Shown piece after piece: positions 8,616 through 16,148 of a stretch of DNA of 50,505 nucleotides. Source of the stretch: Candidatus Multivorans thiocomprendens (GTDB lineage Bacteria; Acidobacteriota; Thermoanaerobaculia; Multivoradales; Multivoraceae). Positions within the stretch are counted from its first letter, which is position 1, and each line of letters opens with the position of its first letter. The notes under the pieces are model-generated. The model had not been told where the DNA came from, did not search any database, and was given only the letters and a program-made list of their open reading frames with translations. The stretch covers positions 1 to 50,505 of the forward strand of contig JAPVWO010000176.1 in assembly GCA_027493375.1 (NCBI GenBank), in the 5' to 3' direction. A program made the position numbers and the translations under genes.

Positions 8616-9298
8616 AGACGCAGGCGGCCGGTCCGGGCGGCTACGCCTATGCCCGCCGCCGCATGGTGGCGGACCTGGTCGAACGGGGCGGCCTGCGGGA
8701 GGAGCGTGTGATCGCCGCGTTCGAGCGGGTGCCGCGCCACCTGTTCGTGCCCGAGCATCTGGTCAATGACGCGTATGGCGACCACGCGCTGCCGATCGGC
8801 TGCGAGCAGACGATCTCCCAGCCGTACGTGGTGGCGCGCATGACCGAGGATCTGGGCGTGCGGGAGGACGACTCCGTGCTGGAGGTCGGCACCGGCTCCG
8901 GCTACCAGACGGCGATCCTGGCCCTGCTGGCGCACCGGGTCTACAGCATCGAGCGCGTGGGCCGGTTGGCGCGGGAAGCGATCGGCCGGATCCAGGCACT
9001 CGAGCTGCCGAACGTCAAGGTCCAGGTCTTCGACGGCACGGTCGGCTGGAGCGCCGAGGCCCCATTCGACCGGATACTGGTGGCCGCCGCCGCGCCGCGG
9101 GCGCCGGATTCGCTTCTCGAGCAACTGGCGCCGGGCGGGCGTCTTCTCATCCCTGAGGGCGACCGCCACGAACAGCGCCTCGTCGCCTACCAGAAGCACG
9201 GCAACGGAACGGTCACCCGCCAGCTCGGCGAGGCGGTGCGCTTCGTGCCGTTGATCGGCCGCCACGGTTGGAAGACGAAGGTCGAGGCGGCCCAGTAG
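8612..9298 (+). CDS. pcm: Protein-L-isoaspartate O-methyltransferase
   Basis: 228-residue SAM-dependent methyltransferase that repairs isoaspartyl residues in aged proteins. The start is the TTG at 8612, overlapping the surE stop. Conserved parts are [17 protein letters not shown], the [19 protein letters not shown] substrate loop, SAM motif [16 protein letters not shown], and [22 protein letters not shown]. Length and order match the family throughout. It lies in the same overlapping run of genes from lpxD to apt. Confidence 0.93.
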   Translation: MKTQAAGPGGYAYARRRMVADLVERGGLREERVIAAFERVPRHLFVPEHLVNDAYGDHALPIGCEQTISQPYVVARMTEDLGVREDDSVLEVGTGSGYQTAILALLAHRVYSIERVGRLAREAIGRIQALELPNVKVQVFDGTVGWSAEAPFDRILVAAAAPRAPDSLLEQLAPGGRLLIPEGDRHEQRLVAYQKHGNGTVTRQLGEAVRFVPLIGRHGWKTKVEAAQ

Positions 9299-9311
9299 GC
9301 GAGGAGGAATC

Positions 9312-9848
9312 TTGAGCGGGAAGGACTCGGCATTGTGGCTGAAGGAGCGGATCCGGGAAGTCCCCGACTTTCCCAAGCCGGGAATCCTGTACAAGGACAT
9401 CACGACGCTGCTCAAGGACCCGGCGGCGCTGCGCGAGACCGCGGACCGCCTCGCGGAGAGGTTTGCCGGCCGGCATATCGAGCAGGTGGTGGGAATCGAG
9501 GCGCGGGGGTTCATCTTCGGCCCGCTGGTGGCAAACCGGCTGAACGTCGGTTTCGTGCCGGTGCGCAAGCCGGGGAAACTGCCGGCCGAGACGGCCTCGC
9601 GCAGCTACGAACTCGAGTACGGCCGCGACACCCTGGAGATGCACGTCGACGGCGTCGCCGCCGGCGAGCGCGTCGTCCTGGTCGACGACCTGCTGGCGAC
9701 GGGCGGCACCGCGAAGGCAGCGGCGGACCTGATCGAGTCCGTCGGCGGAACGGTCGACGCGATCGGGTTCGTCGTCGAGCTGACCTACCTGGACGGACGC
9801 CGCCGGCTCGATGGATACGAAGTGGTTGAATCCCTGGTCCGATACTGA
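9312..9848 (+). CDS. apt: Adenine phosphoribosyltransferase
   Basis: 178-residue Apt, which joins adenine to PRPP to form AMP. The TTG start at 9312 is set by GAGGAGG seven to thirteen bases upstream and by the family N-terminus [23 protein letters not shown]. The adenine site lies in [17 protein letters not shown], the flexible loop in [10 protein letters not shown], and the PRPP-binding motif is [17 protein letters not shown]. As the last gene of the run it recycles the adenine released by MtnP. A tRNA gene follows 52 bases after the stop, and no clear terminator hairpin with a T run is visible between them. Confidence 0.93.
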   Translation: MSGKDSALWLKERIREVPDFPKPGILYKDITTLLKDPAALRETADRLAERFAGRHIEQVVGIEARGFIFGPLVANRLNVGFVPVRKPGKLPAETASRSYELEYGRDTLEMHVDGVAAGERVVLVDDLLATGGTAKAAADLIESVGGTVDAIGFVVELTYLDGRRRLDGYEVVESLVRY

Positions 9849-9900
9849 GATCCTTCGACGGTTGCCGCGCGGACGGTCAGCGTCGCGGCCACGTTCCAGG

Positions 9901-9977
9901 GCGCCTGTAGCTCAGCCGGATAGAGCGGCGGATTCCTAATCCGCAGGTCGGGGGTTCGAGTCCCTCCAGGCGCACCA
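9901..9977 (+). tRNA. tRNA-Arg (anticodon CCU)
   Basis: A complete 77-base tRNA including an encoded CCA. The acceptor stem GCGCCTG pairs with CAGGCGC at 9967-9973, followed by ACCA. The D arm is GCTC/GAGC, the anticodon stem GCGGA/TCCGC holds the seven-base loop TTCCTAA, giving anticodon CCT and hence Arg decoding AGG. The T stem GGGGG/CCCTC encloses TTCGAGT. All four arms close. Two decayed copies follow directly. Confidence 0.93.
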
Positions 9978-10150
9978 CAGCCTGCATCTCAGCGGATGGC
10001 GCGACAGGGATTCCCAATCAGCAGGCAAGGGGGTTCGAGTCCCTCCAGGCGCACCACCGCCCGGATCTCAGCGGATGGCGCGACAGGGATTCCCAATCAG
10101 CAGGCGAGGGGGTTCGAGTCCCTCCAGGCGCACCGCGGCCAGGCGCACCA
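9978..10150 (+). repeat. Two tandem decayed tRNA-Arg copies (79-bp period) plus a 12-base 3'-end remnant
   Basis: Two head-to-tail copies of the tRNA-Arg follow the intact gene at a constant period of 79 bases; the CAGGCGCACC ends fall at 9967, 10,046 and 10,125. In both copies the T arm and the 3' acceptor half are kept exactly. The D arm, anticodon stem and 5' acceptor half are altered, so neither can fold as a tRNA. The two copies match each other over 70 bases (9986-10,055 and 10,065-10,134) with one mismatch (10,027/10,106). A further CCAGGCGCACCA lies at 10,139-10,150. The second copy ends ACCG rather than ACCA. The pattern suggests duplication of an already altered copy, or scars at a tRNA attachment site. 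Confidence 0.8.
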
Positions 10151-10157
10151 GGCCTCG

Positions 10158-10343
10158 CTACTCTTCGATCTCGCGCTTGGGCTTGTCTTCGGCCTCGTCC
10201 TCGTCCGGTCCCTTCAGGCCCTGCTTGAAGTTGCGGATGCCGCTGCCCAGGCCGCCCGCCAGCTTCGGAATGCGGCTTGCGCCGAAGATCAGGACGACGA
10301 TCGCAAGGACGATCAGGAGTTCGCCGATTCCAAGGGTGGGCAT
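10158..10343 (-). CDS. tatA: Sec-independent translocase subunit TatA
   Basis: 61-residue TatA/TatE-type protein, the pore-forming subunit that exports folded proteins with twin-arginine signals. The start is the ATG at 10,343, with GGAG eight bases upstream; a longer frame exists but adds an unrelated Pro-rich stretch. Residues 6-20 are the single membrane segment (IGELLIVLAIVVLIFG), followed by the hinge and amphipathic helix ASRIPKLAGGLGSGIRNFKQGLKG and an acidic tail. The FG before the amphipathic helix is conserved. No tatB or tatC is close by. It ends eight bases from the tRNA remnants, transcribed towards them. Confidence 0.93.
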   Translation of the reverse strand: MPTLGIGELLIVLAIVVLIFGASRIPKLAGGLGSGIRNFKQGLKGPDEDEAEDKPKREIEE

Positions 10344-10488
10344 CTTGGGTGCTCCAGTGGTTTGCGTGCCGTGTCGGTAGCGCGGCCCTTCGCTTCCGGG
10401 GCCGGTAGCCAAGTGTGCCACAGGGCCGCGCATCTCGCGTGTCCGCGGGTTGGGCTGCTAGTGTTCCGCGCTTCGGAGGGGATGCGGT

Positions 10489-11328
10489 ATGAGCCGTTTG
10501 ACACGAGACGAGATACGGCGCGACGAGGTGCGGGAGGCCGTCTTCTCGGCTTCCACGTGGTTCGCGGAGCACGTGCGACAGATCCTGATGGGCGTCGTGG
10601 TGGTGATCGCGGTCGTCGTCGGAGTCGTGCTGTTCCTGAACTACCAGGATGGCCGGGAGAAGGAGGCCAGCTACCAGCTCAGCGAGGCCCTCAAGGTCTA
10701 CCGGGCGCCGATCGACGAGCCGGCGACGGACGCGATCGACGACCTGTTCGGTACGCCTCCCGACAGCGCTCCGGGCGAGGGTGCCGCGGAGGAAGCGGAA
10801 GCGCCGACCGCTGGGAGCGAAACCGATGGCGACGGTCTGAGCTTCGCCTCGGAGGCGGAACGGCGCTCGGCCGCGAGGATGGAACTCGAGGCCGTGCGGG
10901 AAAGCTACGGCTCGACCTCGTCCGGCAGGCTGGCTTCCGTCTACCTGGGGCGGATCGCGGCGGATTCCGGCGATACGGCGAAGGCGCGGGAGCTGTGGAC
11001 GGGTTACCTGGAAGCCGCGGGCCGCGATCACGCGATGGGCATCGGCGTGCAGTTGAACCTCTACAGCCTGGATCGGGCCGAGGGGCGGGGCGAGGAACTG
11101 GCCGCCAGCCTGCGCGGTGCAGTGGCGACCGAGTCCTCGTCGCTGCCGAAGGACGCCCTGCTGTTCGAACTGGCCGTCACTCTCGCGCAGCTCGGCGACG
11201 AAGACGGTGCCCGCGAGACCTTCCAGCGGGTCGTCAACGAGTTCCCGGATAGCGGGTACGCGATCCGTGCCCGGCAGCAGCTCGGCCCCGAGGCGGTGGG
11301 CGCGTCGCCGTTCGCGTTCGGCGGGTAG
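10489..11328 (+). CDS. Membrane-anchored TPR-like protein (YfgM-type)
   Basis: 279-residue protein with a charged cytoplasmic N-terminus (SRLTRDEIRRDEVREA), one membrane segment at about residues 32-51 (rich in Val and Ile), and a soluble region with TPR-like helical pairs. The last pair, FELAVTLAQLGDEDGARETFQRVVNEFPDSGYAIRARQQL, is a clear TPR unit. An acidic, low-complexity linker with many Glu, Ala and Pro lies at about residues 85-120. The architecture resembles YfgM/TPR_21 proteins that work with the Sec machinery, but function here is not established. GGAGGGG lies before the ATG. It starts divergently from tatA and 13 bases before the phosphorylase gene. Confidence 0.75.
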   Translation: MSRLTRDEIRRDEVREAVFSASTWFAEHVRQILMGVVVVIAVVVGVVLFLNYQDGREKEASYQLSEALKVYRAPIDEPATDAIDDLFGTPPDSAPGEGAAEEAEAPTAGSETDGDGLSFASEAERRSAARMELEAVRESYGSTSSGRLASVYLGRIAADSGDTAKARELWTGYLEAAGRDHAMGIGVQLNLYSLDRAEGRGEELAASLRGAVATESSSLPKDALLFELAVTLAQLGDEDGARETFQRVVNEFPDSGYAIRARQQLGPEAVGASPFAFGG

Positions 11329-11341
11329 GGCGGGCAGCCCG

Positions 11342-12403
11342 ATGGCGACGCCCTTCGACATCCTGAACCGGATGCGGGAGGGCCGGACGCTGACCGCGGC
11401 GGAAGTGCGGTCGGTGGTCGACGGTGCGGCCTCCGGTAGCTGGTCGGATGTACACTTGGCCGCTTTCCTGATGGCCGCTGCGATGCGGGGGCTCGACCGG
11501 GATGAGACACGGGAACTGACCCTGGCGATGCTCGAGTCCGGCGACCGATGGGCTCTTGCGGAGGACTTCGGTCCCTTGGTTGACAAGCACTCCACGGGCG
11601 GCGTCGGCGACACGGTCAGTCTGATCGCGCTGCCGTTGCTTGCCGCCTGCGGCGTGCCGGCGGCCAAGCTGACGGGCCGCTCCCTGGGCCACAGCGGCGG
11701 CACCGCCGACAAACTGGAGAGCATCCCCGGCGTGTGCCTGGAGCTTGACCGGGCGGGCACCCTCGACCTGCTGGACCGGTTCGGCATGGCGATCGGCATC
11801 GCCACGGCCGGCATCGCACCCGCCGACAAACGTCTTTACGGCCTGAGGGACCGCACGTCGACCGTGAGTTCTATTCCGCTTGTCGTCGGCAGCATTCTGT
11901 CCAAGAAACTTGCGCTCGGAGCGTCCGGGATCGTTTTCGACGTGAAGATCGGCAACGGCGGTTTCTTTCCGGACGCCGGCGACACCCGCAAACTGGCCTC
12001 GAGCCTGGTCCAGATCAGCGTCGCGTGCGGCACACCGGCCGACTACGTCCTGAGCGACATGAACCAGCCCCTGGGCCGCTGGGTCGGCCACGCGGCCGAA
12101 GTGCGGGAAGCGCTGGACTGTCTCGCCGGTGACGGCGACCCACGGCTGCTCGAGGTGGTGGCCGCGATCTGCCGCAAGGCCGCCCGCCTGGTGGGACGGG
12201 AACTCCCGCGGCGGGCCATGGACTCGGCGATCGGTTCCGGCGCCGCCCGGCAGAAGCTCGTCGACTGGGCCGACGCGCAGGGCGCCGGCCAGGAACTCGT
12301 CCGCCTGTATGTGCGCCGCGACCCTGAACGGCTGCAGCGCGAGGTCGCCGCGGCGCTCGTTGTCGGCGAGGAAGCCGAGCCGCCGACAGCCGTTATGGAG
12401 TAG
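11342..12403 (+). CDS. Thymidine/pyrimidine-nucleoside phosphorylase, short form lacking the C-terminal domain
   Basis: 353-residue member of the thymidine phosphorylase family, which cleaves pyrimidine nucleosides with phosphate. Start at the ATG 11,342. The N-terminal helical and central nucleoside-binding domains are present: GRTLTAAEVRSVVDG, the phosphate-binding KHSTGGVGDTVSL, the family signature from AKLTGRSLGHSGGTADKLESI, and LSDMNQPLGRWVGHAAEV. DeoA and Pdp are usually 430-440 residues. Here the protein stops after VRRDPERLQREVAAALVV, so the C-terminal alpha/beta domain (about 75-80 residues) is missing, and I do not find it in another frame downstream. It may be a naturally short enzyme or a 3'-truncated gene. 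Confidence 0.85.
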   Translation: MATPFDILNRMREGRTLTAAEVRSVVDGAASGSWSDVHLAAFLMAAAMRGLDRDETRELTLAMLESGDRWALAEDFGPLVDKHSTGGVGDTVSLIALPLLAACGVPAAKLTGRSLGHSGGTADKLESIPGVCLELDRAGTLDLLDRFGMAIGIATAGIAPADKRLYGLRDRTSTVSSIPLVVGSILSKKLALGASGIVFDVKIGNGGFFPDAGDTRKLASSLVQISVACGTPADYVLSDMNQPLGRWVGHAAEVREALDCLAGDGDPRLLEVVAAICRKAARLVGRELPRRAMDSAIGSGAARQKLVDWADAQGAGQELVRLYVRRDPERLQREVAAALVVGEEAEPPTAVME

Positions 12404-12474
12404 GGCGGGCGGAGACCAACGCGGTTCGAATCAGGGCGGAGCAGACGCCGCGCCCACACGGCGCCGACGCGTAT

Positions 12475-12560
12475 GAACTGGCCGGCCACTGGGCACGCCC
12501 GCGTCCCCGCCGGCAGACGCGGCGGGCGGCCGGAGAATTGCGCCGGCCGCGGGGGCCGGC
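12475..12560. repeat. GC-rich palindromic intergenic element, degenerate copy
   Basis: The start of this stretch, from GAACTGGCC through GCGTCCCCGCCGGC, matches the start of the palindromic element at 40,131-40,247 with a few changes. The 3' half differs. It ends in a hairpin, GCCGGCC/GGCCGGC with a five-base loop (12,542-12,560). Because it sits between two convergent genes, the hairpin could serve as a two-way terminator, though there is no T run. Confidence 0.5.
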
Positions 12561-12571
12561 TTGTGGACGGC

Positions 12572-13192
12572 TCAGGAGAAGTTGCGCGGCTTGAAGTCGT
12601 CGGGGTTGACGATGCTGGCGCTGTTGCCGGTGGCGCGGATCACGAACAGGCCCCTTCTCTCGGCGTATCTCACGACCGACTCGTCGGCCTGGAGGTACGC
12701 GACGGCACCATAGATCCTGCGACCCCGGAAGTCGGGCCACCACTCCAGAAAGCGTTCGAGCTTGCCCGGGAAACGAGTGACGCCCTCCGAGCGAAGCGTG
12801 GTCTTGACCTCGACGGCGACGATCTCGCTGCCGTTGATGGCGAGGATGTCGATCTCGAAGTGCTCTCCGTTGCGGGACTTCTCGGTCTCCTTGGCCGTCC
12901 CTTCGACTTCGATGCCGCGTTCCTTCAGCAGGCGGATGAGGTCGCCCTTGACCAGGCTCTCCATCAGCTTGCCCCACTGCGTGGTGAACAGGTTCTCGGC
13001 TCTGCGAAGCCGCCGGTCCGTCTCGGCGCCTTCCTCCCGCAGGATCCGTTCGGTTTCCCTCAGCTCTCGAGCGTTCCTCTCCTGGGTTTCCCGGAGCTCG
13101 ACCAACCACCGGGAAGCGCGTTCCAGGTTCGCCTCGACCCGTTCGAACCTCGCGTCGACTTCGGCGCTGTGCGTCTGTGCGTTCGCTGCCAT
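12572..13192 (-). CDS. Coiled-coil PD-(D/E)XK nuclease-like protein (DUF3782-type)
   Basis: 206-residue protein. The ATG at 13,192 is chosen because GAGAGG precedes it and the coiled coil starts at once. Residues 10-65 form a long charged helix (heptad-like VEANLERASRWLVELRETQ and onward). A nuclease-like fold follows, with the active-site pattern Asp115 in FEIDILAINGSE and Glu128-x-Lys130 in VAVEVKTTL. This resembles the coiled-coil plus PD-(D/E)XK proteins annotated as DUF3782 or uncharacterised nucleases. Their substrate is unknown. It lies convergent to the phosphorylase gene and marks the edge of the defence island. Confidence 0.7.
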   Translation of the reverse strand: MAANAQTHSAEVDARFERVEANLERASRWLVELRETQERNARELRETERILREEGAETDRRLRRAENLFTTQWGKLMESLVKGDLIRLLKERGIEVEGTAKETEKSRNGEHFEIDILAINGSEIVAVEVKTTLRSEGVTRFPGKLERFLEWWPDFRGRRIYGAVAYLQADESVVRYAERRGLFVIRATGNSASIVNPDDFKPRNFS

Positions 13193-13570
13193 CTCGCCTC
13201 TCTCGTTCGCGGCAGGGGACTGCCGGGGGGCGGGTTTTCGACGTCGGCGGCTGGGCCGTTCCGTCGCGGCTGACCGTTGTCGGAGGATAGCAGCGTTCGG
13301 AGCGTGACGGCGTGCTCGCAGCCGTGGCGAGGCGCCTGCCGGATTTCCAACCCGCGGTCGCCGAAGGCGGCCAGGAAACCGCCAGCCGCGAGGCCGGACC
13401 GCTTTGGCGGCCAGTTGCATGCCGAGTCTGGGCCCTCCATGCGGACTCTGGGCCCGTGGCGTAGCGAGGGCAGGGGCGGCCGAGAGTGTGTCCGCCTGGA
13501 GTGGTTGCGCGGCCGGGGTTTCGGACGTGGGTGTATCGTTTTCCTTGCGTGTCCTGGCGCAGAGAGACTG
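13193..13570. other. Intergenic stretch without a recognised gene
   Basis: 378 bases between the divergent nuclease-like gene and a small forward gene. An open forward frame runs from 13,277 into the next gene, but its codon use and composition (Arg, Pro, Gly rich, no motif) look non-coding. An 11-base direct repeat, ACTCTGGGCCC, is present near 13,424 and 13,445. No convincing promoter, RNA or repeat family seen. Confidence 0.4.
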
Positions 13571-13828
13571 ATGACCCTGAATAGCAAGAACGAGGAGACC
13601 GGCCGTCCCGAGAGCGAGCGGGCTGGGCCGACGGACGAGATGATGGCCGGCGCCATCACTCCGACGCCGCGGGAACGCCTCGCACGCGAGGAGTGCCGGC
13701 ACGACCTGGATGCGGCCGTCGAGGAGTTGCTTGCCATCGGCCGCCGCTGCGCCAAGTCGCAGCAACCAGACCCTGCGGCCGTCGAGCATGGCGACCTGCT
13801 GTACGACGAAGACGGTCTGCCGAGATAG
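13571..13828 (+). CDS. Small hypothetical protein
   Basis: 85-residue acidic protein of unknown function. The ATG at 13,571 has AGAGAG just upstream. The N-terminus is polar and probably disordered (NSKNEETGRPESERAGPTD). Residues 35-60 form a likely helix (RLAREECRHDLDAAVEELLAIGRR), and the C-terminus is short and acidic (GDLLYDEDGLPR). It is nine bases from a small membrane-protein frame and lies at the entry of the restriction island. No family recognised; it could be an antitoxin-sized partner, but nothing proves that. Confidence 0.4.
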   Translation: MTLNSKNEETGRPESERAGPTDEMMAGAITPTPRERLAREECRHDLDAAVEELLAIGRRCAKSQQPDPAAVEHGDLLYDEDGLPR

Positions 13829-13837
13829 AACGTCGAC

Positions 13838-14002
13838 GTGGCCCCGGGCGCACCGCTTGACCGTCTCGACCGGACCGCGCTGGTGGTCGGAGGCTTCGCG
13901 CTCGCTGTCGGACTCTGGTTCGGCGGATGCGGGATTCTGGCTCTTCCCATCCTGGTCGCGGTGTTCGGCTGGGGCCGGCTCAGGCCGCCGCCGGCAGGCT
14001 AA
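13838..14002 (+). CDS. Small predicted membrane protein
   Basis: 54-residue frame from GTG 13,838 to TAA 14,002. About residues 13-45 are strongly hydrophobic (LVVGGFALAVGLWFGGCG, then ILALPILVAVFGW), consistent with one or two membrane segments. No clear ribosome site is seen, so translation might depend on the gene before it, nine bases upstream. No family recognised; could be spurious. Confidence 0.3.
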   Translation: MAPGAPLDRLDRTALVVGGFALAVGLWFGGCGILALPILVAVFGWGRLRPPPAG

Positions 14003-14137
14003 GGCGGTCCGCGGCAGCAGTGCGGCTGTGCTCGCAGGAGCTGGATGCGAGTGGCGACACCCGCGGGCAGATCGAGCCGCCGCCGGATGTGTCGGAGTAG
14101 GGCGTCCCGAAGGGGCGATTCAAGCGGAGGTTGAGGG

Positions 14138-16096
14138 ATGGGGACGTTCAAGCGGGCAATCGACAAGTTCGCGGATGGCGGAGATCTGAGGGCGTTCGCC
14201 AAGGGCTACCAGTCGCCCTCGGGCCGGGGTTGGGACCAGACCCTCGTTACTCACTTGGCGGAACGGCTCCCACGCGATCAAGATCTGGCTGATCAGCTTC
14301 GACAGTGCCTCCCTACTCCCGCCAACGATGACGAGGCGGGAGGCCGAATAGACCAGTTCGGGGAGATGATCGAGTTGAAGTGCGGCGAGGGTGTGCTGGA
14401 CCGGAGTAAAGCCCTGCCCGCGTTCGTTCCGGTGGTGCTGTCCGCCTGCTGGCATGCTCAAGATCCGCATAGCTGGCAGCCGTACAACAAGACGCTTCTG
14501 AAGAGGCTGAGGGAGTCCGAGCCGGAGGTGTGCGGACGCCACCGGACGGTCGATACTGACGCTGGTAGGTGTCTACAGTTCCAACGCAGTCTCAGGGAGC
14601 TTGCGGACAACCGGAGGATGGCTCTACCGGAATTGGTGCGTGAGATCTTCTCGCCGACGTCCCGGGCCGTACCTCCGCAATCCAAACAGCGTTTCTGGGT
14701 GATGGGCCTTGGGGAGGGGGCGGACCGTTGGGAGGACTTCTTCGAGCGGGGCATCGCGGCGATCGCCTACACGGACCAGGTGTCGGGAGATCTCCTCCGC
14801 TACCCGAGCAAGGAGAAACTGGCCGCCGCTTTCGGTCTTGGGCCGAACGACGCAGCAACGCGAGCGTGCCACGAGTTTCCGCGTGTCATGAAGACCGGCG
14901 ACGTGATTCTGGTCAAGAAGGGCGTCAAGGAAGTTCTGGGGCATGGAGTGGTCACGTCGGACTATCGGTTCGAGGAGCAGCGCCTCGCTTTCCCGCACGT
15001 ACGGGATGTCCGGTGGCTGTCCAAGGCGCCGCACGCGATCCGGGTCCGTCGGCGATTGCCCCGGAAGACCCTCACCGACAAGACGTCCGATGAAGCGCTC
15101 GTCGACGAGATTCTGGAACTACTGAGGCCTTACCGACTCGACCGGGACAGGCGGGAGAAGTGGCGTGCCGAGAACCCGTCGTACTCACTCAAGGACGCCG
15201 CGGAAGAGATCTTCCTGGGCGGGGGAGACCTCGATCGGTTGCACCAGCAGCTTGCACGCAAGAAGAACCTCGTCCTCCAGGGCCCACCCGGCACCGGCAA
15301 GACCTTCATGGCTCAGCGTCTCGCTTGGGCGCTGACGGGCAAGCGTTCCCGGGAGCGAGTCGAGTTCGTGCAGTTCCATCAGTCCTATGGCTACGAGGAC
15401 TTCGTTCGCGGCTTCCGGCCGACGCGGGACGGGGGCTTCGAGCCACGGGACGGGCCCTTCCTTGAGTTCTGCGGAGAGGCCCACGCGGAGCGCGAGGAGG
15501 CCGAGAGCGAAGGCCGACCGGCCAAGCCCTTGGTCCTGATCATCGACGAGATCAACCGCGGCAACCTGAGCCGCATCTTCGGCGAGTTGCTGATGTTGAT
15601 CGAGGCGGACAAACGGGAAGAGGAGTGGGCGGTTCCCTTGGCTTACCCGCCGAAGGATGGCGGGCCGGCGGAGAAGTTCCATGTGCCGGACAACCTGTAT
15701 CTGATCGGCACGATGAACACGGCGGATCGCTCGTTGGCGCTGGTCGACTACGCGCTCCGGCGGCGCTTCGCGTTCGGGACGATCGGTCCGGCTTTCGGCG
15801 AGGCGAAGTTCCAGCAGCACCTGGTCGACCGGGGCCTGCCTGACTGGTTGCGCGACCGGATCGTGGGTCGCCTTCAGGAACTGAACGCCGTGATCGAGAA
15901 GGACGGCGATCTGGGAACGGGTTTTCGGATCGGCCACAGCTACTTCTGCGACCCGCCGGAGGACGCGGCGAGCGCCTGGAGCGCCTGGTATCGGGACGTC
16001 GTGGACTACGAGATCAAGCCTTTGCTGGAGGAGTACTGGTTCGACGGTCCTGACCGGGCGGCGGAACGCGTCGAGGCGCTGCTGGCCGGCGATTGA
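14138..16096 (+). CDS. mcrB: McrB-like AAA+ ATPase with EVE-like domain
   Basis: 652-residue restriction ATPase. Residues 1-185 are an unrecognised N-terminal domain. Residues about 188-330 (RFWVMGLGEGADRWEDFF, then VMKTGDVILVKKGVKEVLGHGVV) resemble EVE/YTH-type domains that read modified bases. The McrB AAA+ motor follows: Walker A GPPGTGKT at about 382, the YGYEDFVRGFRP segment, Walker B LIIDEINRGNLSRIFGEL at about 466, and the McrB-type TMNTADRSLALVDYALRRRF near 525. McrB motors translocate on DNA by NTP hydrolysis and activate the McrC nuclease at methylated sites. GGAGG precedes the ATG. The mcrC-like gene starts 52 bases later. Family call is firm; the modified base recognised is unknown. 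Confidence 0.9.
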   Translation: MGTFKRAIDKFADGGDLRAFAKGYQSPSGRGWDQTLVTHLAERLPRDQDLADQLRQCLPTPANDDEAGGRIDQFGEMIELKCGEGVLDRSKALPAFVPVVLSACWHAQDPHSWQPYNKTLLKRLRESEPEVCGRHRTVDTDAGRCLQFQRSLRELADNRRMALPELVREIFSPTSRAVPPQSKQRFWVMGLGEGADRWEDFFERGIAAIAYTDQVSGDLLRYPSKEKLAAAFGLGPNDAATRACHEFPRVMKTGDVILVKKGVKEVLGHGVVTSDYRFEEQRLAFPHVRDVRWLSKAPHAIRVRRRLPRKTLTDKTSDEALVDEILELLRPYRLDRDRREKWRAENPSYSLKDAAEEIFLGGGDLDRLHQQLARKKNLVLQGPPGTGKTFMAQRLAWALTGKRSRERVEFVQFHQSYGYEDFVRGFRPTRDGGFEPRDGPFLEFCGEAHAEREEAESEGRPAKPLVLIIDEINRGNLSRIFGELLMLIEADKREEEWAVPLAYPPKDGGPAEKFHVPDNLYLIGTMNTADRSLALVDYALRRRFAFGTIGPAFGEAKFQQHLVDRGLPDWLRDRIVGRLQELNAVIEKDGDLGTGFRIGHSYFCDPPEDAASAWSAWYRDVVDYEIKPLLEEYWFDGPDRAAERVEALLAGD

Positions 16097-16148
16097 ACCT
16101 CCGAGGACTGCCGCGGGGCTTCGACCGAGTGGCCCGGATTTCCGCCCG

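Noticed and set aside
9978..10150. CRISPR-like array at the tRNA repeats
   Set aside because: Only two near-identical units with no spacers; the unit is a decayed tRNA, and no cas gene is present.
9996..11252. Long forward frame with repeated peptides ([16 protein letters not shown])
   Set aside because: The repeated peptides are translations of the tRNA remnants, and the rest is antisense to tatA or out of frame with the TPR gene.
13277..13570. N-terminal extension of the small gene at 13,571
   Set aside because: Composition typical of non-coding frames in GC-rich DNA; the ATG at 13,571 has a ribosome site.
13999..14202. 67-codon reverse frame before mcrB
   Set aside because: No ribosome site, low-complexity composition and overlap with the mcrB start.
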